Shown: positions 1-6,779, counted from the stretch's first letter. The stretch: DNA of 7,023 bases from Acidobacteriota bacterium (GCA_016202915.1 JACQNT010000024.1:1-7023), one strand, 5' to 3'. Notes: a model not told the origin generated them from the letters alone. Numbers and translations: made by a program.

Positions 1-528
1 GATCTGCGTGTTGCCGTCCGCGTCGGCGCGCTGCGCGTGCACCACCGTCACGTCCGGGTTGAGCGGCGGGACGCACCACAGCTCCTCGTCGGAGTACGGG
101 GAGCGCACCTTCCTGAAGGCCGGGTTGACTTGCGTCAGGTCGGTGCCGGGGTAGTTGCGCGTCGGCAGGAACGGCAGGTTCGAGGCCCCCGCCATGAAGC
201 GCAGCACCATGCCGAAGTGCGTGTACTCCTCGATCTCGAGAGGGCGGGGGCGGCCCTGCTCGACGGCCCGCCGGAAGGCGTGCAGCGGGCCGACCCCCGG
301 GTTGCCCGCCCAGGAGAAGATCATCTTCCGCGCGCAGCCGGCCGCGATCATCTGGTCGTAGATGAGATCGGGGGTGAGCCGGGCGATCGTCAGGTCCCGC
401 CGGCGCTGGCGGATGATCTCGTGGCCGGCGGCGAAGGGGATCAGGTGGGTGAACCCCTCCAGGACGACGAGATCGCCGTCGCGCACGAAGCGTGCGATCG
501 CCTCCCTCATCGTCATCAGCTTCGACAT
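1..528 (-). CDS. CoA-transferase subunit A (family I, GctA/IpdA/AtoD-like), C-terminus beyond window
   Basis: Partial gene: 176 codons are visible, starting at ATG 528-526 and running off the left edge. The family I CoA-transferase alpha subunit works with a beta subunit to move CoA between acyl-CoA and a free acid in the cytoplasm. Visible family landmarks are the N-terminal SKLMTMREAIARFV segment, the loop EGFTHLIPFAAGHEI (about residues 24-38), TPDLIYDQMIAAGCARK (52-68), FSWAGNPGVG (71-80) and LNPDVTVVHAQRADADGN (156-173). The catalytic glutamate of such enzymes is on the beta subunit, which would be expected just beyond the left edge. The start is supported by GGAGG 7 nt upstream; the alternative Met5 and Met7 have no well-spaced site. 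Family assignment is strong. The substrate (glutaconate, 3-oxoacid, or ring-degradation intermediate as for IpdA) cannot be told from this part. Confidence 0.9.
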   Translation of the reverse strand, partial: MSKLMTMREAIARFVRDGDLVVLEGFTHLIPFAAGHEIIRQRRRDLTIARLTPDLIYDQMIAAGCARKMIFSWAGNPGVGPLHAFRRAVEQGRPRPLEIEEYTHFGMVLRFMAGASNLPFLPTRNYPGTDLTQVNPAFRKVRSPYSDEELWCVPPLNPDVTVVHAQRADADGNTQI

Positions 529-535
529 GGTCGCG

Positions 536-540
536 CCTCC
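536..540 (-). promoter_or_regulatory. Ribosome binding site of the CoA-transferase gene
   Basis: On the minus strand GGAGG lies 7 nt before the ATG at 528. This fixes Met1 rather than the nearby in-frame Met5 or Met7 as the start. Confidence 0.7.
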
Positions 541-642
541 GGCGCCGCCTCCCGCCGGGAGGGACGCCGCGAAACGCCCGTCCCGCAAGGCGCAGCCGGG
601 AAAGGCGAAAGGGCCGGCCGCCGCTCCCGGGAGAGGGCGCGC

Positions 643-651
643 ATCATACCA
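643..651 (-). promoter_or_regulatory. Candidate extended -10 promoter for the CoA-transferase gene
   Basis: The minus strand reads TGGTATGAT here, an extended -10 (TGn followed by TATGAT), about 115 nt upstream of the CoA-transferase start and just past the stop of the lipoprotein gene. A -35 box is poor (CTGAGC at a 16-nt spacer), as is tolerated with extended -10 elements. It would let the CoA-transferase gene be transcribed separately from the upstream lipoprotein gene. This is sequence resemblance only. Confidence 0.35.
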
Positions 652-666
652 TAGGGGGCCGCGGGC

Positions 667-2928
667 TCAGTGATGGGGAGCCGGCGGCTTCCCGTCCGAT
701 CTGCCCGCGAACCGGAACGTCTTCAGATCGAGCGGCACGAGGTCCTGCGACCCTTCGCGGACCGCGTAGGCCCGGTCGATGGCGGGAGTCGCGAAGGTCT
801 GGACCATGCCGGTCGTCGGCCAGGCGATCTCGACGAGCCGGATCGACCCGGCCTGGCCGAGCCCGATCTCCTGGCGCAGGGGGTTGCCGCCGAAGCTGCT
901 CCCCCAGGTGACGGTCCTGTGGATGGCGCGCTCCCCGCCCGGCGTTTTAACGACCACCTTGATGCGCGCCCCGATGGCGGCGCGGTTGGTCTTGACCCCC
1001 TCCAGCTTCAGCTTGATCCAGCGGTTCCCGTGGCCGGGGTTCTCGTAGAGGACGTTGCGGTAATGGTCCCCCTCGTAGGCGCCGCCCATGGTCTGGTAGA
1101 TGTCCTGGTCCCCGTCGTGATCGATGTCCGCGAAGGAGACGCCATGTCCTTTCTGGAGATGTCCGACGCCGGCGGAGGTCGTGACGTCCTGGAAAAGCCT
1201 CCCTTCGGCGTTGCGGAACAGCCGGTTCGGGATCAGGCTGCCCAGGTTCGGGTCCCCGGTCCCGAGGTAGAAGTCGAGCCAGCCGTCGTTGTCGAGATCC
1301 CCGTAGTTGCACCCCATGACGTGCAGGATGCGATCGAGACGCACCTGGCGCCGGACGTCCGTGAACGTCCCGTCGCGGTTGTTGTGGTACAGGCGGGGAC
1401 GCTCCGTTTCGTTGGGCAGCCCCAGGTAGTCCGCGGCGACTTCCTTGGGACCCTTGAAGTCGAACGCATTCACGAACAGGTCCGGCCAGCCGTTGTTGTC
1501 GTAGTCGAAGAACCAGGCCGGGAAGCTGAAGATCGGCTCGGTGACGCCGGCCTGCTCGCTCACGTCCGTGAAGGTCCAGGCGCACCTGTCCGTGGATCCC
1601 GGCTTCGGGCCGTCGTTCCGGAACAGCGTGTTCGGCCCTCCCCTGCGGGACAGATACAGGTCCGGCCGGCCGTCGTTGTTGTAGTCCCCCGAGGTGACGC
1701 CCTTGATGACGCCGGTGCTGTCCACCCCGGCGGTCGGGGCGCACTCGGTGAACGTCCCGTCGCCGTTGTTGCGGTACAGCTCGCAGGGGTGCCGCGCGAT
1801 CTCGTTGGACTCGTTGCCGATGTAGAGATCGATCCAGCCGTCGTTGTTGTAGTCGAGCCAGGTCGCCGTCTGGGTGGGATGGAAGCTGAGGACGCCGGCC
1901 TCCTCGGTGACGTCGGCGAAGGTGCCGTCGCCGTTGTTGCGCAGCAGGGAATTCGGGAAGCTCCCCGCCTCCCCCATCCAGCCGCCGCGCAGCACGAGGA
2001 CGTCCATGGAGCCGTCGTTGTCGTAGTCGGCGTGGACGATGTTCAGCCCGCCGAACTCCCCGGTCAGGCCGGCCTCCGCGGTCCTCTCGGTGAAGGTCCC
2101 GTCGGCGTTGTTGCGGAAGTAGCGGAGCTGCCCCCGGAACGCCTGGGTCGAGGCCATGATGTCGAGGTCGCCGTCGTTGTCGAAGTCCTCGACGATGGCC
2201 CCGCCGGCCAGGTCGTCGACGTCCAGGCCCAGGCGCGGCGCGACGTCGACGAAGCGTTTGATGTCGTAGTCGGGCTCGAAGGCGCGCGGCGGGATCAGGA
2301 AGCGCGGCGGGACCCGGCCGGGGTACTCTCCCAGGGTCATGAAGGCGATGTTGAGGAGCCAGCGCGCCTCCAGGTCCTTGGGGCGGTTGATCAGGATCTC
2401 CCGCAGGGCCTTGATCGCCTCCCGCGACCCGTACTGGAGCCTGTGAACGCCCTTGTCCCGGATCGGAAGAAGGCACGAGTCCGCCGAATGGCTGAGGATG
2501 CAGTTCTGCTGCTCCCCGAGGCGCAGATAGGCGACCGCCAGATACCGGGCGACGTAGTGTCTGTGCCGCTCGGTCACCTCGACCCCTTCCTGGGACAGGA
2601 CATCCGACAGCTTCTGGAATTCACGGATCGCCTCTTCCGTCCTGCCGGCGTTCAGCAGCTCCAGGGCGAGCTTCGGCTGCAGCTCGAGGTACTCCAGGGG
2701 CTCGACCGGACCACGCAGCCTGGCGCGGATCGCCTCGGCCGACGCCAGGTTCATGAACGGGTTGGTCGTGGGGTCCCCCTCCCGGAGCATCCGGTCGAGA
2801 CGCTCGGCCATCTTCCTGGTGCCGGGAGCCTTGTTGGGGATCGACCCGTCCCCCGGCCCGCTGGAGCACGCGAGCAGGAGGCCGGCGAGCGCAGGGAGGG
2901 CGCGGAAGGCAGGGCGGAATCTGTTCAT
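667..2928 (-). CDS. Predicted lipoprotein with TPR-like region, seven VCBS/FG-GAP repeats and ASPIC/UnbV domain (CRTAC1 family)
   Basis: 753 residues. Residues 1-21 form a lipoprotein signal: basic MNRFRPAFR, a hydrophobic core, then LLAC with Cys21 as the lipidation site and Ser22 after it, so it is likely anchored outside the cytoplasmic membrane. A TPR-like helical part covers about residues 80-200, with a Cys143/Cys152 pair that could form a disulfide. Seven D-x-D/N-N/H-D/N-G-x-x-D calcium-binding motifs begin at D248, D301, D359, D415, D475, D544 and D601, 53-69 residues apart, fitting a seven-bladed beta-propeller. Residues about 635-726 match the ASPIC/UnbV domain (NRWIKLKLEG, IGARIKV, SSFGGNP, IAWPTTG). 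Such proteins are probably extracytoplasmic binding or adhesion proteins; the ligand is unknown. The frame stays open to 3783, but that part is antisense to top6B; the signal peptide fixes the start at 2928. Confidence 0.9.
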   Translation of the reverse strand: MNRFRPAFRALPALAGLLLACSSGPGDGSIPNKAPGTRKMAERLDRMLREGDPTTNPFMNLASAEAIRARLRGPVEPLEYLELQPKLALELLNAGRTEEAIREFQKLSDVLSQEGVEVTERHRHYVARYLAVAYLRLGEQQNCILSHSADSCLLPIRDKGVHRLQYGSREAIKALREILINRPKDLEARWLLNIAFMTLGEYPGRVPPRFLIPPRAFEPDYDIKRFVDVAPRLGLDVDDLAGGAIVEDFDNDGDLDIMASTQAFRGQLRYFRNNADGTFTERTAEAGLTGEFGGLNIVHADYDNDGSMDVLVLRGGWMGEAGSFPNSLLRNNGDGTFADVTEEAGVLSFHPTQTATWLDYNNDGWIDLYIGNESNEIARHPCELYRNNGDGTFTECAPTAGVDSTGVIKGVTSGDYNNDGRPDLYLSRRGGPNTLFRNDGPKPGSTDRCAWTFTDVSEQAGVTEPIFSFPAWFFDYDNNGWPDLFVNAFDFKGPKEVAADYLGLPNETERPRLYHNNRDGTFTDVRRQVRLDRILHVMGCNYGDLDNDGWLDFYLGTGDPNLGSLIPNRLFRNAEGRLFQDVTTSAGVGHLQKGHGVSFADIDHDGDQDIYQTMGGAYEGDHYRNVLYENPGHGNRWIKLKLEGVKTNRAAIGARIKVVVKTPGGERAIHRTVTWGSSFGGNPLRQEIGLGQAGSIRLVEIAWPTTGMVQTFATPAIDRAYAVREGSQDLVPLDLKTFRFAGRSDGKPPAPHH

Positions 2929-2937
2929 CTGTGGGGA

Positions 2938-2943
2938 ATTATA
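2938..2943 (-). promoter_or_regulatory. Perfect -10 box TATAAT for the lipoprotein gene
   Basis: The minus strand has consensus TATAAT with its last T 10 nt before the ATG at 2928. A transcript starting about 7 nt after the box would have a leader of only 2-3 nt. No Shine-Dalgarno sequence is present between box and start, which agrees with leaderless translation. The best -35 candidate at a 17-nt spacer (2961-2966, GCGGCA) is poor. Confidence 0.45.
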
Positions 2944-2955
2944 CGCCGGGACCGC

Positions 2956-3007
2956 ATGCCTGCCGCGCCGGGACGCGTGCGGAAGGATGCTAGAATGCCT
3001 GCCGCGC
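2956..3007. repeat. 13-bp perfect direct repeat in the divergent promoter region
   Basis: ATGCCTGCCGCGC occurs at 2956-2968 and again at 2995-3007, 39 bp apart start to start. The first copy covers the spacer/-35 area of the leftward lipoprotein promoter. The second begins at the end of the rightward -10 and spans the expected top6B transcription start. This layout suits a pair of regulator binding sites, but the sequence is GC-rich and no regulator is known. Confidence 0.45.
2988..2996 (+). promoter_or_regulatory. Candidate extended -10 promoter for the topoisomerase VI operon
   Basis: TGCTAGAAT is an extended -10 (TGn then TAGAAT, five of six matches to TATAAT). A start about 7 nt later, near 3003, would give a leader of roughly 47 nt before the GTG of top6B, containing its ribosome binding site. 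No convincing -35 box is visible. Confidence 0.4.
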
Positions 3008-3037
3008 GGGGGTTCCGCGGGACGGCGCGGAGCCGGC

Positions 3038-3043
3038 GGAGGA
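3038..3043 (+). promoter_or_regulatory. Ribosome binding site deciding the GTG start of top6B
   Basis: GGAGGA lies 6 nt before GTG 3050. Competing in-frame starts are weaker: ATG 2987 sits inside the candidate promoter with GGAAGG directly abutting it, and GTG 3071 has only a poor purine-rich stretch upstream. Confidence 0.6.
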
Positions 3044-3049
3044 CGGCGC

Positions 3050-4852
3050 GTGGAGAAACGGGGCAGAGCGGTGAAGGCCGCGGCGCAGCGCAGGCGACCG
3101 AAGCCAGGGGCGAAACGGGTCAAGGGGAAAGTCGTCCAGATGGAGCTCTTCCGTTCGGCGGCCGCGGCCGGTGCGGCGGCCGAAGCCGCCGCCGCGCCCG
3201 CTGGCGACGCCGCTCCCGAGGCCGTCGCGGCCCCCGCGCCCGCCGCGGTAAAAGCACCCACCGTGGCCGCGCGTCCCGGCGGGAAGGCGGCGGCCGGGCG
3301 GCGGCGCGAGACGGCGGAGTCGCTGGGGAAGCGCCAGCGCGAGATCTCCGTGGCGGAGTTCTTCCAGAAGAACCGCCACCTCCTCGGCTTCGACAACCCC
3401 GCCAAGGCCCTCCTGACGGCGACCAAGGAGGCGGTGGACAACTCCCTGGACGCCAGCGAGGAGGCCGGCCTCCTGCCGGAGATCGAGGTCGCAATCGAGG
3501 AGCTGGCCGAGGACCGCTTCCGCCTGTCGGTCACCGACAACGGCCCGGGGATCGTCCGCGGCCAGATCCCCCGGGTGTTCGGCAAGCTCCTGTACGGATC
3601 GAAGTTCCACGTCCTGCGCCAGAGCCGCGGCCAGCAGGGGATCGGGATCTCGGCGGCCGGCATGTACGCCCAGCTCACCACCGGCCGGCCGGTGCGGATC
3701 ACCTCCCGTACGGCCGCGAAGAAGCCGGCCCACTTCTTCGAGATCCAGATCGACACGGCGAAGAACGAGCCGAAGGTGCTCACCGACCGCGAGGTGGAGT
3801 GGGACCGCGATCACGGGACGCGCGTCGAGATGGACCTGGCCGGGACGTACAAGAAAGGACGCCGCTCGGTGGACGACTACGTCATGCAGTCGGCGCTGGC
3901 CAACCCCCACGCGACCGTCCGCTACCGGCCGCCGAAGGGGGACGAGTTCCACCGCGAGCGCCTCACGACCGGCCTGCCGCGCGAGCCGCAGGCGATCCGG
4001 CCCCACCCCTACGGGGTGGAGCTGGGGGCCCTGATCGCGATGCTCCGGAGCACGCGCGGCCGCACCCTCAAGAGCGCCCTGCAGTCCGACTTCTCGCGGG
4101 TCAGCGCCAACGTCGCCGAGGAGATCTGCCGCGCCGCCGGAGTGAACCCCGAGGCGCGGCCGAAGTCGCTCGACGGGCGTCAGGTTGAAGCGCTGTTCCG
4201 GGCGATCCCGAAGGTGAAGATCATGGCCCCGCCGGCGGCCTCGATCGTGCCGATCGGCGAGGCGCTCATCCTCGAAGGGCTGAAGCGGGCGGTGAAGGCC
4301 GATTTCTACACCTCCGCCACCCGGCCGCCGGCCGTCTACCGCGGCAACCCGTTCCTCGTCGAGGCGGGCCTGGCGTACGGCGGCGACCTGCCGGCGGAGG
4401 AGCTGATCGACCTGTGGCGCTTCGCCAACCGGGTGCCGCTGCAGTACCAGCAGTCGGCCTGCGCCGTCACCCGGGCCGCCATCACCACCGACTGGCGCAA
4501 CTACGGTCTGCAGCAGGGAAAGGGAGCGCTGCCGATCGGCCCGCTGGTGCTGTTCGTGAACGTCGCCAGCGTCTGGGTGCCGTTCACGTCCGAGAGCAAG
4601 GAAGCGGTCGCCTCCTACCCGGAGATCATCCACGAGCTGCGGCTCGGGCTTCAGGAAGTCGGCCGCCGCCTCGGCGCCTTCCTGCGCCACCGGCAGCGTC
4701 TGGCGGAGGCCGAGAAGAAACGCTCCTACATCGAGTCGTACATCCCGCACATCGGCATCGCCCTGCGCGAGATCCTCGGCCTGTCGGAGGCGGAGGAGCA
4801 GAAGGTGGTGAAGACCCTGACCGAGACCCTCGAGAAGAGCCGGACGCCATGA
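3050..4852 (+). CDS. top6B: DNA topoisomerase VI subunit B (GHKL ATPase subunit)
   Basis: 600 residues from GTG 3050. This is the ATP-binding subunit of the type IIB topoisomerase; with subunit A it forms an A2B2 gate that passes one duplex through another. Residues 1-95 are a basic, Ala/Pro-rich tail absent from compact archaeal homologues. The GHKL ATPase follows: N box E127-AVDN131-SLDA, DNGPGI 163-168, the glycine lid GQQGIGIS 194-201, and HGT 255-257. An H2TH-like helical stretch lies near 345-386 (DFSRVSANVAEEICRAAGV onwards). The transducer domain contains QGKG with switch Lys491 and ends in long helices (about 515-596). No C-terminal Ig-like domain is present. GyrB, MutL and Hsp90 share the ATPase fold but not this H2TH-transducer order. 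Its stop overlaps the next start (ATGA), and top6A is third in the operon. Family confidence is very high; the exact start is moderately sure. Confidence 0.95.
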   Translation: MEKRGRAVKAAAQRRRPKPGAKRVKGKVVQMELFRSAAAAGAAAEAAAAPAGDAAPEAVAAPAPAAVKAPTVAARPGGKAAAGRRRETAESLGKRQREISVAEFFQKNRHLLGFDNPAKALLTATKEAVDNSLDASEEAGLLPEIEVAIEELAEDRFRLSVTDNGPGIVRGQIPRVFGKLLYGSKFHVLRQSRGQQGIGISAAGMYAQLTTGRPVRITSRTAAKKPAHFFEIQIDTAKNEPKVLTDREVEWDRDHGTRVEMDLAGTYKKGRRSVDDYVMQSALANPHATVRYRPPKGDEFHRERLTTGLPREPQAIRPHPYGVELGALIAMLRSTRGRTLKSALQSDFSRVSANVAEEICRAAGVNPEARPKSLDGRQVEALFRAIPKVKIMAPPAASIVPIGEALILEGLKRAVKADFYTSATRPPAVYRGNPFLVEAGLAYGGDLPAEELIDLWRFANRVPLQYQQSACAVTRAAITTDWRNYGLQQGKGALPIGPLVLFVNVASVWVPFTSESKEAVASYPEIIHELRLGLQEVGRRLGAFLRHRQRLAEAEKKRSYIESYIPHIGIALREILGLSEAEEQKVVKTLTETLEKSRTP

Positions 4853-5664
4853 CCGATACGCATGCGATGTTTACCGGTTCGATCCCCGAAAACTACGACC
4901 GGTACCTCGGGCCGGCCCTGTTCGAGCCGTACGCGTGCGACCTCGCCCGCCGGCTTTCCGTGCAGGAGGGGATGCGCGTCCTGGAGGTCGCCTGCGGCAC
5001 CGGCATCGTCACACGACACCTGCGCGACCGGCTGCCGGCCGGGGCCCGCTTCGTCGCCACCGACCTGAACCACCCGATGATCGACTACGCGCGGCGGAAG
5101 CTCGCGGGAAAGCGGGGCGTCGAGTGGCAGCCGGCGGACGCGTGCGTCCTTCCCTTCCCGGACGGCTCCTTCGACGCCCTTGTCTGCCAGTTCGGGCTGA
5201 TGTTCGTGCCCGACAAGAAGGCGGCGCTCAAGGAGACCCGGCGGGTGCTCGTGGGCGGCGGGACGTTTCTGTTCAACGTCTGGGACTCGCTCGAGCGGAA
5301 CACTTTTGGCAAGGTCGCCCACGAAACCATCGCTTCATTCTTTCCCAAGGACCCTCCTACCTTCTACCAGGTCCCCTTCGGCCTCCATCAGACCGACGTC
5401 CTGAAGGACCTGCTCGCCTTGGCCGGCTTCGAGGACGTCCGGATCGAGCCAGTGTCGCTTCTGGGGCAGAGCCCCTCGGCCCGCGACCTGGCGCGGGGGC
5501 TCGTCGAGGGGAACCCGGTCGGCAACGCCATCCGCGAGCGGGGCGGCGTCGAGATCACCGAGGTCGTGGAGGCTGTGGCTCGGGTCGTGGCGCGCGAGTT
5601 CGGCGACCGGCCGGTCCGCATGCCCCTGCACGCCTTCGTCGTGACGGCGCGCGCAGGCGCCTGA
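4849..5664 (+). CDS. Class I SAM-dependent methyltransferase (Methyltransf_11/UbiE-like)
   Basis: 271 residues. The ATG at 4849 overlaps the top6B stop in ATGA, implying translational coupling. Motif I is LEVACGTG (45-52), the acidic residue after strand 2 is D72 (ATDLNHPMIDYAR), D97 lies in the ADA segment, and LPFPDGSFDALVCQFGLMFVPD (101-122) is the usual motif following it. RRVLVGGGTFLFNVWD (131-146) completes the fold. The C-terminal part (about 150-255) is helical and probably contacts the acceptor. These features are shared with ubiquinone/menaquinone-type and many small-molecule methyltransferases, so the substrate is unknown. There is no DPPY/NPPY motif of adenine or N4-cytosine DNA methyltransferases and no PC motif of C5 enzymes. 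Its place between the two Topo VI subunit genes is unusual. Around 5281-5400 GC falls to about 57-60%, below its surroundings. Confidence 0.9.
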   Translation: MTDTHAMFTGSIPENYDRYLGPALFEPYACDLARRLSVQEGMRVLEVACGTGIVTRHLRDRLPAGARFVATDLNHPMIDYARRKLAGKRGVEWQPADACVLPFPDGSFDALVCQFGLMFVPDKKAALKETRRVLVGGGTFLFNVWDSLERNTFGKVAHETIASFFPKDPPTFYQVPFGLHQTDVLKDLLALAGFEDVRIEPVSLLGQSPSARDLARGLVEGNPVGNAIRERGGVEITEVVEAVARVVAREFGDRPVRMPLHAFVVTARAGA

Positions 5665-5679
5665 AGTACACGGAAAAGA

Positions 5680-5684
5680 GAGGA
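5680..5684 (+). promoter_or_regulatory. Ribosome binding site of top6A
   Basis: GAGGA lies 4 nt before the ATG at 5689, within the 24-nt gap after the methyltransferase stop. top6A therefore has its own initiation site rather than depending only on coupling. Confidence 0.5.
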
Positions 5685-5688
5685 CGCG

Positions 5689-6774
5689 ATGGGCACAGCG
5701 ACGGTCAAGAAGATCGAGCAGACGGCCGGGGAAGTCCACCGGACGATCCTCAAGCGCCAGAAGCCGCGGCTGCGCTTCCCGCTGCGCAGCCTCAGCAACG
5801 TGAAGTACGACCCGAAGCGCGGGCACTTCGAGATGCGCGGCCGTAAGAAGGAGCGCACCCTGACGGTCTCGACCGTGAAGACCTTCGCCCAGACGCTGCG
5901 CATGATGGCCCTGTCCAAGGAGCTGGTCGCCCAGGACGACATCGCCACCAAGAGGGAGGCGTACTACGTCTCCAAGAACTGGGGCGAGGCGCGCTTCCTG
6001 GAGCAGCCGGAATCCGACGCCGTCATGGACGACGTGGAGGCGCTGTTCGAGGTCAACCGCGAGCAGATCGGCTTCGTGCCGGAGGAGAAGGGCGGGGAGG
6101 TGTCGGGGAAGCTCTCCATCATCGACCGGGACTCGGAGACCCGCAAGCCGTTGCGCATCGACTGCACCCGGTTCGGCTCCGGCGCCTACTCCATCCCGAT
6201 CTCCGTCGAGCACCTGAAGTTCCAGACCGAGGCCGCCTTCATCCTGGTGATCGAGACCGCCGGCATGTTCCAGCGGCTGGTGAAGCACAAGTACTGGAAG
6301 ACCGCCAACTGCGTCCTGGTGTCGATGGGCGGCGTGCCGACGCGCGCCTGCCGCCGTTTCATCCGCCGCCTGGCCGACTTCAAGAAGATCCCGGTGTACG
6401 TCTTCGTGGACGGCGACCCGTACGGCATCAGCAATATCTACCGCACCCTGAAGGTCGGATCGGGGAACGCCGCCCACCTCAACGAGTACTTCTGCGTGCC
6501 GCAGGCGCGCTACCTGGGCGTCACGCCCCAGGACATCGTGGACTACAAGCTGCCCACGCACCCACTCAAGGACGTGGACATCAAGCGGGCGCGCGACGCC
6601 ATCAAGAACGACCCGTTCTTCCAGCACCACAGGGCGTGGGTGGACGCCGTCGAGCACCTCCTGAAAATGGGCGTGCGCGCCGAGCAGCAGGCCCTCGCCA
6701 AGTGGGGCCTCAACTACGTCATCGACACGTACCTCCCGGAGAAGCTGAAGCAGCCGGAAAAGTTCCTGCCTTGA
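5689..6774 (+). CDS. top6A: DNA topoisomerase VI subunit A (Spo11-like cleavage subunit)
   Basis: 361 residues, close to the length of archaeal Top6A. This subunit cuts both DNA strands through a tyrosine linkage and carries the Toprim metal site; it is the homologue of eukaryotic Spo11. The N-terminal winged-helix (CAP-like) part holds TKREAYYVSKNW (87-98); by alignment with Spo11 RDIFY the catalytic residue is the second tyrosine, Y93. The Toprim domain shows Glu189 in ILVIETAGMFQRL and D241/D243 in VFVDGDPYGI. Other family segments are PTRACRRFIRRL (217-228), ARYLGVTPQDIVDYKLPTHPLK (273-294) and a C-terminal AKWGLNYVIDTYLPEKL. The usual Lys after the Toprim Glu (VEKD in many archaea) is Thr here. 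With top6B two genes upstream, both subunits of the enzyme are present and look intact. Confidence 0.95.
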   Translation: MGTATVKKIEQTAGEVHRTILKRQKPRLRFPLRSLSNVKYDPKRGHFEMRGRKKERTLTVSTVKTFAQTLRMMALSKELVAQDDIATKREAYYVSKNWGEARFLEQPESDAVMDDVEALFEVNREQIGFVPEEKGGEVSGKLSIIDRDSETRKPLRIDCTRFGSGAYSIPISVEHLKFQTEAAFILVIETAGMFQRLVKHKYWKTANCVLVSMGGVPTRACRRFIRRLADFKKIPVYVFVDGDPYGISNIYRTLKVGSGNAAHLNEYFCVPQARYLGVTPQDIVDYKLPTHPLKDVDIKRARDAIKNDPFFQHHRAWVDAVEHLLKMGVRAEQQALAKWGLNYVIDTYLPEKLKQPEKFLP

Positions 6775-6779
6775 GGAGG
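6774..6779 (+). promoter_or_regulatory. Ribosome binding site overlapping the top6A stop, for the next gene
   Basis: AGGAGG starts at the last base of the top6A TGA and lies 8 nt before TTG 6788. It is the strongest Shine-Dalgarno match in the plus-strand operon and selects the unusual TTG start. Confidence 0.65.

Noticed and set aside
624..633. Palindrome CTCCCGGGAG as a terminator or operator
   Set aside because: It is short, has no T-run on either strand, and such palindromes are expected often at this GC content.
2987..3049. ATG 2987 as the top6B start
   Set aside because: It lies inside the candidate extended -10, with its purine-rich stretch directly abutting the ATG; GTG 3050 has GGAGGA at 6 nt spacing.
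2929..3783. 285-codon N-terminal extension of the lipoprotein frame
   Set aside because: It runs antisense through top6B, and the signal peptide with LLAC lipobox begins at Met 2928, so translation must start there.
670..4188. 1172-codon open frame on the plus strand
   Set aside because: It is antisense to the lipoprotein gene and then out of frame through top6B. Its Val/Asp repeats are the reverse complement of the DxDNDG motifs, and high GC keeps the frame open.
2990..4750. 586-codon minus-strand frame
   Set aside because: It is antisense to top6B, which has clear conserved motifs throughout, and shows no domain of its own.
4849..5664. DNA methyltransferase of a restriction-modification or defence system
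   Set aside because: It lacks DPPY/NPPY and C5-specific motifs and a target recognition domain, and is short. It looks like a small-molecule or protein type class I enzyme, and no nuclease gene accompanies it.
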